This document shows, in pieces, positions 25,961-34,129 of a stretch of 64,000 nt of DNA. Under the pieces are notes generated by a model. That model was not told where the DNA came from. It did not search any database and saw only the letters and a list, made by a program, of their open reading frames with translations. The stretch spans positions 4,943,501 through 5,007,500 of the forward strand of contig NZ_CP074380.1 in assembly GCF_022695595.1 (NCBI RefSeq). Reading direction: 5' to 3'. Numbering within the stretch: position 1 is the first letter of the stretch; the number at the start of each line of letters is the position of its first letter. This DNA is from Streptomyces sp. MST-110588. Its GTDB lineage: Bacteria > Actinomycetota > Actinomycetes > Streptomycetales > Streptomycetaceae. The position numbers and the translations under genes were made by a program.

Positions 25961-27775
25961 CTAGAAGGTGTAGGCCGGGTTCACCTTCATGCACGCCTTC
26001 TTGTCCTCGCCGTTGAGGGCATCGGCGCTGGCCGGGGCCTTGTTCTCGGGCTTCTTGGGCGCGGGCCTGGAATAGGCCGTGCCGGTGCGCCAGTCGTTGC
26101 CGACGACCAGGCGGATGTGGCCGGCCGAGGAGGATTCCTTGACCGCGTCCTTGGGCAGGCCGAGTTCCTTGGCCAGGGCCAGGGCGTCGCCGCGCTGCTT
26201 CTTGTCCGGGTAGGTGATGGTGGTGTCGGCCTGGGTGGTCAGCTTGCGGTCGGTGCTCGCGGCCGAGAAGCCGAGGGACACGAGCTGCTGCTGGACCGCG
26301 CTCGCGCGGCCCTTGACCGGGCCCTGGACCGTGCTGTTGGTGCCGTTCTGGACGATGACGTCCAGCTTGTCCTTGGGGGTCGTGGGCTTCGGGTCGGCGG
26401 CGGGTTTCTTCTTGCGGTCCTTGCCGTCCAGCGCGGTGTCGTTGCGCAGGAGGGAGAAGGTCTGCTCCGCGTCGCCGGGCTTGGGGAGCACGTACCGCTC
26501 GCCCGGCCCGTACACCCACGGCATCGTGACCATCGTGATCCGCTTGGTCGGCACCCGCTGGAGGTCGCTCGCCAGGTCGTAGAGCTTCTTCACGGTGCCC
26601 AGGTCCTTGTCCACGGTCAGGGCCTTGGTCGCGGCCTCGGCCAGGTCCTGCAACTGGCCGGGGTTGGTGAGCTTGGTGCCGGCCTTGAGCTCACGGACCA
26701 TCGAGTTCATGTACATGTGCTGGGCCTTGGCCCGGCCTATGTCGGTGTTGTCCTCGAAGCCGTAGCGGGTGCGCAGCCACTGGAGGGCCTGGACGCCCTT
26801 GACCGAGTGGGTGCCCTTGGTGAGCTTCAGTCCGCTGCCGTGGCCCTTGCGGTCGCGCGAGTAGATGTTCCTGTCGACGCATACGGGGACGCCGCCGACC
26901 GCGTCGGCCATGTCCACCACACCGGAGAAGTCGACCATCATGAAGTGGTCGATGTAGATGCCGGTGAGCTCCTTCCAGGTGGCGACCGTGCAGCCGGGGC
27001 CGCCGTGCTGGAGCGACTCGTTGATGGGCCCGGTGGTCTGCGGGTAGACCTTGCCGTCCTTGGGGTCGGTGCACTTGGGGATCGGTACGCGGGTGTCGCG
27101 CGGGACCGAGATGACCGACATGTTGCTGCGGTCGGCCGAGACGTGCAGCAGCATCTGTACGTCGGCGAGCGGCTTGCGGTCCGCGTCCTGGCGGGCGCCG
27201 CCCAGCTCGATGTTCTTCGCGCTGTTCCGCCCGTCCGAGCCGAGCAGCAGGATGTTCATCGGGGTCTGTCCGAAGGCGTTGGGCTCCGGCTTCTTCAGCC
27301 CGCCGTCGCCGAGGTCCAGGTCCTCCTTGCGGAGGTTGCTGTTGAGGTGCTCGTAGTAGAGGTATCCGGCGCCGGCCGTCCCGACTATGACGACGGCGAG
27401 CGTGATGGCGCCCCACTTCAGGGCGCGGCGGCCCTTGCGGGGCGGGCGCTGACGGGAACGCCGCCGGGCGCCTCTGCCCGAGGACCCGCCGTCGCCGCCG
27501 TCGGACGGCCCGCCGCCCGCATCCGCGTCCGGGCCCGTGCCCGTACCTGTGCCCGCGCCCGTACCTGTGTCTGCCTGCGCTTTCGTGCCGAACCAGTCGT
27601 CAGCGGCCCCCGAAGCGCCCGAAGCGCCCGAAGCACCGGGAGCTCCGGGAGCGCCCGGGGCGCCGGGGCCTCCGGAGGCGCCGCCCTTGTCGTAAAGGCT
27701 GTCGTCCCAGCCCAGATCCTGGGCCTGGGGCCGACGTCGACGTGGTCTGTCACCACGCACACTGCTCTGCCGCAT
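25961..27775 (-). CDS. LCP family protein 3, with LytR_C domain
   Basis: A 604-residue LCP protein. The cytoplasmic N-terminus (about 140 residues) contains GAPGAPGASGASGA-like and TGTGAGTGTG repeats and an Arg-rich stop. One membrane helix (ITLAVVIVGTAGAGYLYY) follows. The LCP domain shows ILLLGSDGRNSAKN, ISVPRDTRVPIP, CTVATWKELTGIYIDHFMMVDF, VDMADAVGGVPVCVD and VKGVQALQWLRTRYGF. A LytR_C domain begins near LDVIVQNGTNSTVQG, and the protein ends ACMKVNPAYTF. ATG 27775 has GGGGAGAG upstream. LCP4 lies 182 bases upstream on the same strand, so LCP5, LCP4 and LCP3 form a consecutive set. Confidence 0.93.
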   Translation of the reverse strand: MRQSSVRGDRPRRRRPQAQDLGWDDSLYDKGGASGGPGAPGAPGAPGASGASGASGAADDWFGTKAQADTGTGAGTGTGTGPDADAGGGPSDGGDGGSSGRGARRRSRQRPPRKGRRALKWGAITLAVVIVGTAGAGYLYYEHLNSNLRKEDLDLGDGGLKKPEPNAFGQTPMNILLLGSDGRNSAKNIELGGARQDADRKPLADVQMLLHVSADRSNMSVISVPRDTRVPIPKCTDPKDGKVYPQTTGPINESLQHGGPGCTVATWKELTGIYIDHFMMVDFSGVVDMADAVGGVPVCVDRNIYSRDRKGHGSGLKLTKGTHSVKGVQALQWLRTRYGFEDNTDIGRAKAQHMYMNSMVRELKAGTKLTNPGQLQDLAEAATKALTVDKDLGTVKKLYDLASDLQRVPTKRITMVTMPWVYGPGERYVLPKPGDAEQTFSLLRNDTALDGKDRKKKPAADPKPTTPKDKLDVIVQNGTNSTVQGPVKGRASAVQQQLVSLGFSAASTDRKLTTQADTTITYPDKKQRGDALALAKELGLPKDAVKESSSAGHIRLVVGNDWRTGTAYSRPAPKKPENKAPASADALNGEDKKACMKVNPAYTF

Positions 27776-27957
27776 TGGGCTCTCCCCGTCAGTCGGTGGT
27801 GTACTCGGCGGCCTCGCAGGGCGGCCGGCTCGCGCTCGGTACGGTGGTTCGGGACGTGCTTGTTTTGCTGGGCACAGATGCTCTTGCTCTACTTGCTGTA
27901 CTTGCTCGGTCTACTGGGGTTGGTCTGCCGGTGCCGTTCGTCCGGCTTGCCGCCGCT

Positions 27958-29775
27958 CTACTTGGCACAGATGTTCTTGTCGTCGGCATTGACGTGCTGC
28001 ACCCCGCTCGGGGTCTCGGTCGGCGCCGCGATCGGTACGCCCGGCGCCTTGAAGTCCTTGCCGAGGACGAGCTTCATCGGCACCCGGGGCCCGGCGGCAC
28101 CGGCGGTCTGCTTCAGCGCGCTCTTGGGCAGGCCCATCCATTCGGCCAGCGTGGCGGCCTGATCGGCCTGGTTGGCGGCGTACTCCAGGCGGGTCGCGGC
28201 GAGCTTGACGGTGGCGTTGCCGGCGTTGGTGGACAGCTTCGCGGCCTTGCCGTTCTGCAGCCAGTCCACGGTCAACTGGGCGGCGCCGATCGGCCCGCCT
28301 CCGTTGCTGACGTCGACCCGTACCTTGTCCGCGGGCGCCTTCGGCACCGCCTTGCCGTCCTTGCCGCCCTTCCCCTTGGCCTTCTTGCCCTTGCCCTTGG
28401 CCAGGGAGTGGTCGGCCTTGATCATCCGGAACAGCGGCTCGGCCTTGGCCTGGTTCAGGATGACGGTCGCCTTGTCCTTGGGGTTGTCCAGCACGGGCAC
28501 GGTGGCGAAGGTGATCTTCTTGATGTCGACCCGGCTGAGGTCCTTGGCCAGGTCCATCAGCTTCTTCGCGCTGCCGATACCGGTGTCGACGGTCAGCGCC
28601 TTGGTCGCGGCGTTGCTCAGCTTCCACAGCTTGCCGAGGTCGGTGAGGGTGTCGTCGGACTTCATCTTGCGCACCATCGAGCTGAGGAACTGCTGCTGGA
28701 GCTCGATACGGCTCAGGTCGCTGCCGGTGCCGACGGCGTGCCGGGTCCGTACGAACGCCAGTGCCTGCTCGCCCTTGACGATGTGCTTGCCCCGCTTGAG
28801 CTTCAGGTGCGACTTGGGGTCGTCGATGTCCTTGGCCGCACACACCTCGACGCCGTCCACCGCCTCCGACAGCTCCTTGACCGCGTTGAAGTCGGCCATC
28901 ATGAAGTGGTTGATCTCCAGGCCGGTCAGCTTCTCCACGGTGCGCCAGGTGCAGCCGGGGTCGCGGTTGTCCTGGCCCAGGCTGGTGTTGAAGCGGACGC
29001 CCTGACGGCCCGGGATGGTCTTGGTGGAGCCGTCCGCCTGCTTGGTCGGGCAGTCCGGGATGTCGGTGATCATGTCGCGGGGGATGCTCAGGGCGGTGGC
29101 GTTGGTGCGGTCCCGGGAGACGTGCATCAGGATCGTGGTGTCGGCGTGGCCGACGCTGCCGGCGTCCCCGTACCCCTGGTTTCCCTTGCCCTTCCGGGCG
29201 TCCGTACCGATGATCAGGATGTTGACCGGGCCGTCGGTGACCGCGTCGTTCTCCTCGCCGACGTCCACCTTGGAGATGTTGCCGTTGAGGTGCTGGTAGA
29301 CGAAGTACAGCCCGCCGCAGCCCACGACGAGCACAAAGCCGAGCGTGCCGGCGGTCCAGTAGAGCGCCTTCTTCTTGCCGGACTTCTTCGGCTTGGGCTT
29401 GCGGCGGCTGGTGGGGCCGCGCGGCGGGCCGTCGCCGGAGCCGCGGGCGGCGTCGGCCGGGCCGCCAGGGGCCGACGGGCGGCGCGCGGCCCGGCGGTTG
29501 CGCTGGACCGGCAGCTCACGGGTGTCGGTGTCCTGGACCGGCTCCCGGGCGGGTGCCCGGCCGCTGCCCGGCGCGTCCCCCGCGCCGGGGGACGGGGGTC
29601 CCGTACGGCCCGAGGACGGGGACCGGGGCGGGGCCGGCTGGGACGGCCGGGCCGGCTGGGGCGCCGGATGACCGGCGGGGTCCAGCCGCAGCTCGTAATT
29701 GCCGGTGTCCGGGTTGAACACCCACTGATCGGCGGGATCGATCTCGTCCCCTCGCCCACGGCCTTGCGCATCCAC
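27958..29775 (-). CDS. LCP family protein 4, with LytR_C domain
   Basis: A 605-residue LCP protein, starting at GTG 29775 with AAGG close upstream. Its first 40 residues carry DQWVFNPDTGNYELRLDP, a motif seen at the N-terminus of several Streptomyces LCP proteins and possibly a cytoplasmic docking peptide. A Pro-rich basic region and a membrane helix (YWTAGTLGFVLVVGCGGLYFVY) follow. The LCP domain has ILIIGTDARKGKG, LSIPRDMITDIP, CTWRTVEKLTGLEINHFMMADF and VKGEQALAFVRTRHA. LytR_C starts near VRVDVSNGGGPIG. It ends HVNADDKNICAK. A 16-base piece of the 3' end (27964-27979) recurs just downstream of the stop (27871-27886), probably a small duplication. Confidence 0.93.
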   Translation of the reverse strand: MDAQGRGRGDEIDPADQWVFNPDTGNYELRLDPAGHPAPQPARPSQPAPPRSPSSGRTGPPSPGAGDAPGSGRAPAREPVQDTDTRELPVQRNRRAARRPSAPGGPADAARGSGDGPPRGPTSRRKPKPKKSGKKKALYWTAGTLGFVLVVGCGGLYFVYQHLNGNISKVDVGEENDAVTDGPVNILIIGTDARKGKGNQGYGDAGSVGHADTTILMHVSRDRTNATALSIPRDMITDIPDCPTKQADGSTKTIPGRQGVRFNTSLGQDNRDPGCTWRTVEKLTGLEINHFMMADFNAVKELSEAVDGVEVCAAKDIDDPKSHLKLKRGKHIVKGEQALAFVRTRHAVGTGSDLSRIELQQQFLSSMVRKMKSDDTLTDLGKLWKLSNAATKALTVDTGIGSAKKLMDLAKDLSRVDIKKITFATVPVLDNPKDKATVILNQAKAEPLFRMIKADHSLAKGKGKKAKGKGGKDGKAVPKAPADKVRVDVSNGGGPIGAAQLTVDWLQNGKAAKLSTNAGNATVKLAATRLEYAANQADQAATLAEWMGLPKSALKQTAGAAGPRVPMKLVLGKDFKAPGVPIAAPTETPSGVQHVNADDKNICAK

Positions 29776-29994
29776 GGTGCCTTGAGTCCTCCGTCGGTGC
29801 CACGCGGCGCCTCCCCCTCAAGGCGCTCGGTCGGTCGATTGTGCAATGCGCGGTCAGCGTGGTCGTGCGGACCGGATCGCTCACACTATCCGCCCAGTTC
29901 AGCGCCGGGCGACGCCCGTGACAAATTCCACTCCCCTACAACTGGGCAATCCACCCCAACCTTTCGAGTCGATGAGCGTACCTTTACGAGGCTT

Positions 29995-31290
29995 TTATTC
30001 GCAGATTCCGCGTTCTGCGGTGGTTCCCCGGAACGTCGGGGCCGACGGGGAGGGTTCGGGAGAACCCGTTACGTGGCGATTCTTCCCGTCCTGCTGCTTC
30101 GCGTCCCGGTTCTTTCCGTCCTGCCCATTGTCGTCCTGCTTCTTCCCGTCCTGGGCCGGATCATCGTAGTCCGCGGTGTTGTCCGGGTCGCGGGAGCCGT
30201 CCGTGGGGGCCGGCCGGACCACCACCGGACGGTCCTTGCGCAACTGCTCGAAGAGCCGGCCGGCGGCCGGCTGCACCAGCTCGTCACGGTTGGCGTCGTA
30301 GCGGTACGCCTGCCGCGGCACGGTCAGGAACTGCACCTTGTCGGCCGGGATGTCGCGCATGCCCCGTACGAGCTCGTACAGGTCCTTCAGTGACGCCAGG
30401 CCCGGGTCCGTGGTGAGCGAACTGGTCGCCGCGTCCAGCACCGGGAAGAGCCGTCCCGGGTTGAGCAGCACGCCGTTGCTGCGGATCTTCTTCACCAACT
30501 GGCCCAGGAACTGCTGCTGCCGCTCTATCCGCTGCGTGTCGCTGCCGTTGCCCAGGCTCTTGCGGGCGCGTACGTAGCCGAGCGCGTCCTCGCCGTGCAG
30601 CGTCTGGCGGCCGGCCGGCAGCACCAGGTGGGCGGCCTTGTCGTTGACGGGCTTGGTCAGGCACACCTCGACGCCGTCCACCGCGTCCACCATCCTCTTG
30701 AACCCGACGAAGTCCACGATCATGTGGTGGTCGATGCGGATCCCGGTCATCTTCTCGACCGTACGGATCGTGCAGGCGGCCCCCGCGAACTCGAAGGACC
30801 AGTTGAACTGGACGTGCTGCGGCCGGACCCGCTGCCCGTCCGTCCGCTTGCAGGCCGGCACCTCCACCATCAGGTCACGCGGGATGCTGACGGCGGTGGC
30901 GCTCTTCCGGTCCGCCGCCAGGTGCAGCAGGATCGTGGTGTCCGAGCGCTGGGTGCCGCTGTCCTGGCCGTACTGGTCGTTGCCCTTGCCGCCGCCCCGG
31001 TTGTCCGAGCCGATGAGCAGGATGTTCTGTGCGTCGGTGGGCTCGGCGGGGGGCCGCTGCGCCTCGTACCGCTCCAGCTCGTTCTCCGTGGCGGCATCGG
31101 TACGGATGTTGCCGTCGAGCTTGTTGTAGACGAGCCAGCCCGCTCCCGCACCGGCCAGGATCACGACGGAGGCACCCAGCGCGGTCCAGCGCAGCCATCG
31201 TCGCTTGCGCCGGGGTACGGCGGCGGGTTCCTGAGCGTCGGTGTCGGCGTCGGAAGGGGCCTTGGGGCTCTCGGTCACGTATGCGTCCAT
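29995..31290 (-). CDS. LCP family protein 5, short form
   Basis: A 431-residue LCP protein without LytR_C. Order: a short N-terminus, basic RRKRRWLRW, a membrane helix (ALGASVVILAGAGAGWLVY), then the LCP domain with ILLIGSDNRGGGK, RSDTTILLHLAADR, VSIPRDLMVEVP, CTIRTVEKMTGIRIDHHMIVDF, VDAVDGVEVCLT and LHGEDALGYVRARKS. The C-terminal tail is a disordered stretch repeating DGK-K-QD units. ATG 31290 has GAGGG immediately before it; GTG 31278 with the same sequence at 12 bases is an equally good start. It is the first of the LCP set next to the TIGR03089 gene, the arrangement remembered from M. tuberculosis Lcp1/Rv3267-Rv3268. Confidence 0.92.
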   Translation of the reverse strand: MDAYVTESPKAPSDADTDAQEPAAVPRRKRRWLRWTALGASVVILAGAGAGWLVYNKLDGNIRTDAATENELERYEAQRPPAEPTDAQNILLIGSDNRGGGKGNDQYGQDSGTQRSDTTILLHLAADRKSATAVSIPRDLMVEVPACKRTDGQRVRPQHVQFNWSFEFAGAACTIRTVEKMTGIRIDHHMIVDFVGFKRMVDAVDGVEVCLTKPVNDKAAHLVLPAGRQTLHGEDALGYVRARKSLGNGSDTQRIERQQQFLGQLVKKIRSNGVLLNPGRLFPVLDAATSSLTTDPGLASLKDLYELVRGMRDIPADKVQFLTVPRQAYRYDANRDELVQPAAGRLFEQLRKDRPVVVRPAPTDGSRDPDNTADYDDPAQDGKKQDDNGQDGKNRDAKQQDGKNRHVTGSPEPSPSAPTFRGTTAERGICE

Positions 31291-31557
31291 CCCTCGCGGA
31301 GTCGGTGTCGCGCCCGCACGGGGGCCTCCGGTCGAACAGGCAGACGTGCGAATGCCGCGCTTGGTTGTGTGTTCTCCCAGATCATGACCGCGGGATCTGT
31401 GGGGGACGGCTTCGCCGGGCGGACCCTGCGCCGGACGGGGGAGGGCGCCGGGGCGCGGGAGGGCGGCGGAGGGGGGCGCCGCCGTGCCGGTGTCCGCGCA
31501 TGTCAGTCCGTCAGCGCGGCGTCTTCGTACGGGCGCAGGAGCCGCAGCGGCGCCGCT

Positions 31558-32310
31558 TCACACCGCGGTGTGGGTGACCCGCTCGCTCTCCTGACGCTTG
31601 GTCAGCCCGGCCGCGTCCAGTTGCCCGAGGTGGCGGCAGAGCACCACCGACCCGCCGGCGGCCAGCGGCGCCAGCAGCCCGGCCGAGAGCCCCTCCCACG
31701 TGTCGTACGGCAGGCCGGACAGCAGCCGCGAGCCCTGGGTGAGCCCGAGCCGGGCGGCGTCCGCGCGGGCCTGCTCCACCACCTGGCTCCCCGTCAGTTC
31801 CCGGCCCTCGACGGCCAGCGCGGGCTCGTCCGGGTCCACGGGCGCGTACGGCGCGAAGCGGTCGCCCTGGCTCGGCACCTCCACCGCGTAGTCCGCGAAG
31901 CCCTGCGGCGGCTGCGGGAACCGGCCGCCCAGCGGGCGCAGTGCCAGCGCCACCCGCTCGCCCGTGCAGGCGCGGGCCTCCTCCAGCGTGTCCGGGCCGC
32001 TGACGACGACGTCGGCGGGTGCGCTCGGGCCGCCGATCTGCGCGACCACGCCCACCGAGGAGCACGCCAGCAGCCACACCGCGGTCTGCCAGTGGGCGGG
32101 CAGCAGCAGGGCGAGGCGGTCGCCGGGGCCGGCCGCGAGGTCTCCCTGGAGGTAGTTGGCGGTCTTCGCCACCCAATTGGCGAAAGTGGCCACGGACAGT
32201 TCCACGCGTTCACCGGTGGCATCGTCGTAGAAGGTCACGAGCGGGCGGGCCGGGTCCGCGGCGAGCGCGGAACGCAGCAGGTCGGCGGGGGTGCGATCGG
32301 TGGCGTTCAT
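31558..32310 (-). CDS. TIGR03089 family protein (partial adenylate-forming enzyme fold)
   Basis: A 250-residue protein equivalent to only the N-terminal part of acyl-adenylate ligases. Recognisable pieces are LVTFYDDATGERVELSVATFANWVAK, GDRLALLLPAHWQTAVWLLA and LLSGLPYDTWEGLSAGLLAPLAAGGSVVLC. The ATP-binding and hinge motifs of full enzymes (such as YTSGTTG and the A8 region) are missing, as is normal for this family, so it is not a working ligase by itself. ATG 32310 or GTG 32313 is the start; neither has a strong ribosome site. It is divergent from the amidase gene. Its link to LCP genes is conserved across actinobacteria from memory; the role is unknown. Confidence 0.87.
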   Translation of the reverse strand: MNATDRTPADLLRSALAADPARPLVTFYDDATGERVELSVATFANWVAKTANYLQGDLAAGPGDRLALLLPAHWQTAVWLLACSSVGVVAQIGGPSAPADVVVSGPDTLEEARACTGERVALALRPLGGRFPQPPQGFADYAVEVPSQGDRFAPYAPVDPDEPALAVEGRELTGSQVVEQARADAARLGLTQGSRLLSGLPYDTWEGLSAGLLAPLAAGGSVVLCRHLGQLDAAGLTKRQESERVTHTAV

Positions 32311-32420
32311 CACTGTCAGAGTACGCGCGCGGCCCTGCCGCCAACCGGTCGGGCGGAGGTGCGCCGAGCGCCGCCGCGCCCGACACGCCGTCAGGCGTCG
32401 GTTGGCAGGCGCCGAGCTAT

Positions 32421-34055
32421 ATGTCCACGATTTGCATTATGCGTGCCTTTTTCGCTTCCTCGCTCGGCGTCGCGTGCACCGCCGCCCTCGTTCTCCCGCT
32501 CGCCCTCCCGGCCGGGGCGGACGCCGCCGGGGACGCCGGTGCGCCGGCTCCCGGGGTCACCGCACCCGCCCGGCCCGCCGCCTCTGCCCTGCCCGTCGTG
32601 TCCGCCCTGCCCGCCGCGCCCGCCGCACCGGCCGGACTCCCGGGCAGCACCCGGTCCCTGCCGCTGGTCCCCCTGGGGCCCGGCGTCCGCGGCGCAGTGC
32701 CCGGCACCCGGGGCCTGTCCGCCCGGAACACCGAGCCGTTCTCGCTGGTGGGAGTCGTCTGGGACGATCCCGGCGCCGATCTGCGCGGTCGCGTCCAGGT
32801 CCGTACGCGGGCCTCGGACACCGCTGTCTGGTCCCACTGGCAGGACCTCCAGACGCACGACGAGGACGCTCCCGACCCGGACAGCGCCGAAGGGCGGGGC
32901 AGCGCGGTACGGGGCAGCACCGCGCCCCTGTGGGTCGGCGCGTCCGACGCCGTACAGGTACGTGTCTCACCGGAGGCCGGATCACCGCGGGCTGAATCAC
33001 TGCGGGCTGAATCACCGCAAGGCGGATCACCGCAGGCCGGCTCGCCGGAGGCCGGATCACCGGACCGGGCCGGTTCCGCGCGGTCCGGCGGGCGCGCCCG
33101 AGCCCGCGCCGCGCTCCCGGACGGGCTGCGCCTGGAACTCGTGGACCCGGGTGGCGCCCCGCCGCCCGCACCGGCGCCGGACCCGCGCGCCGGACGGACC
33201 TCCGAACGGACCTTGGGACGGCCGGCCGACCAGGGGCCGGCCGGGACGCCGGCCCCCGCACATACGCACGGGTCGTGGCTGTTCGACCACGTGGCGAAGA
33301 CCGGGGCCGAGGCGCTGTCGGACATCAGCGGCATCCTGGGGCTCCCTCAGTCATCGCACGGCCCAAGGGACGACGGCCCACGGGACGACGGGCCCCCTAC
33401 GGGCAGCTCGTCCACCGGGGACGGCGACCCGGGCAGGCCCCAGGAGCAGACCGGCGTCCGGCCGCCGCGGATCGTCTCCCGGGCAGGCTGGGGCGCCGAT
33501 GAGTCCCTGCGCGAGAAGGGCTACGTCTACACCGGCAACATCCGGGCCGCCTTCATCCACCACAGTGCCACCGGCAGCAACTACCGGTGCTCCCAGTCCC
33601 CTTCGGTCATCCGCAGTATCTACCGCTACCACGTCAAGAGCAGTGGCTGGCGCGACCTGGGCTACAACTTCCTCGTGGACAAATGCGGCACCGTCTACGA
33701 AGGCCGGGCGGGCGGCGTTGCCAAGCCCGTGCTGGGTGCGCACACTCTCGGTTTCAACGCCAACAGCATGGGCATCGCTGTTCTCGGTACGTACACCCGC
33801 ACGAGTCCGCCGAAGGCCGCCCTCAACGCCCTGGCCCGGCTGACCGCGTGGAAGCTCGGCCTGTCCAACGTCGATCCGCGGGGCGCCACCCGGCTGGTCT
33901 CCGACGGCGGCACCCGGTACAAGAAGGGCGCCAAGGTCAAGATGCGCGTCATCTCGGGCCACCGGGACGCCTACGCCACCGACTGCCCCGGGCGCCGCCT
34001 GTACAACAAGCTCGGCACCGTACGCAGCACCGCGGCCCGCTACCAGGGCCGCTGA
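32421..34055 (+). CDS. Secreted N-acetylmuramoyl-L-alanine amidase (PGRP domain)
   Basis: A 544-residue exported protein. The signal peptide is MSTICIMRAFFASSLGVACT and following. Residues about 100-150 form a conserved region (NTEPFSLVGVVWDDPGADLRG) common in large Streptomyces PGRP proteins. A repeat-derived linker (about 32980-33065) encodes SPRAES/SPQAGS units. The C-terminal Amidase_2/PGRP domain (about 350-540) opens PRIVSRAGWGADESL. Likely zinc ligands are His in AAFIHHSATG, His in VISGHRDAY and Cys in TDCPGRRLYN. It cleaves the bond between muramic acid and the stem peptide. ATG 32421 is chosen; ATG 32439 (MRAFF) is an alternative. It sits beside glycopolymer genes, fitting wall remodelling. 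Confidence 0.92.
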   Translation: MSTICIMRAFFASSLGVACTAALVLPLALPAGADAAGDAGAPAPGVTAPARPAASALPVVSALPAAPAAPAGLPGSTRSLPLVPLGPGVRGAVPGTRGLSARNTEPFSLVGVVWDDPGADLRGRVQVRTRASDTAVWSHWQDLQTHDEDAPDPDSAEGRGSAVRGSTAPLWVGASDAVQVRVSPEAGSPRAESLRAESPQGGSPQAGSPEAGSPDRAGSARSGGRARARAALPDGLRLELVDPGGAPPPAPAPDPRAGRTSERTLGRPADQGPAGTPAPAHTHGSWLFDHVAKTGAEALSDISGILGLPQSSHGPRDDGPRDDGPPTGSSSTGDGDPGRPQEQTGVRPPRIVSRAGWGADESLREKGYVYTGNIRAAFIHHSATGSNYRCSQSPSVIRSIYRYHVKSSGWRDLGYNFLVDKCGTVYEGRAGGVAKPVLGAHTLGFNANSMGIAVLGTYTRTSPPKAALNALARLTAWKLGLSNVDPRGATRLVSDGGTRYKKGAKVKMRVISGHRDAYATDCPGRRLYNKLGTVRSTAARYQGR

Positions 34056-34078
34056 GAGTCCGTTCGCCACGATCTGCC

Positions 34079-34084
34079 TACACT
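34079..34084 (+). promoter_or_regulatory. -10 hexamer upstream of the nucleotidyltransferase gene
   Basis: TACACT lies about 45 bases before GTG 34130, consistent with a short leader. No clear TTGACA is visible at the right spacing. Confidence 0.35.
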
Positions 34085-34129
34085 GGTCCGCCGATCCGGC
34101 CGACCCCAGCAGGAAGCAGAGTAGACAAG

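Noticed and set aside
25961..28162. Long plus-strand frames across the LCP3 and LCP4 genes (Val/Leu/Gly-rich)
   Set aside because: They are shadow frames of LCP genes; the composition is the reverse complement of Asp/Lys/Thr codons and has no recognisable motif.
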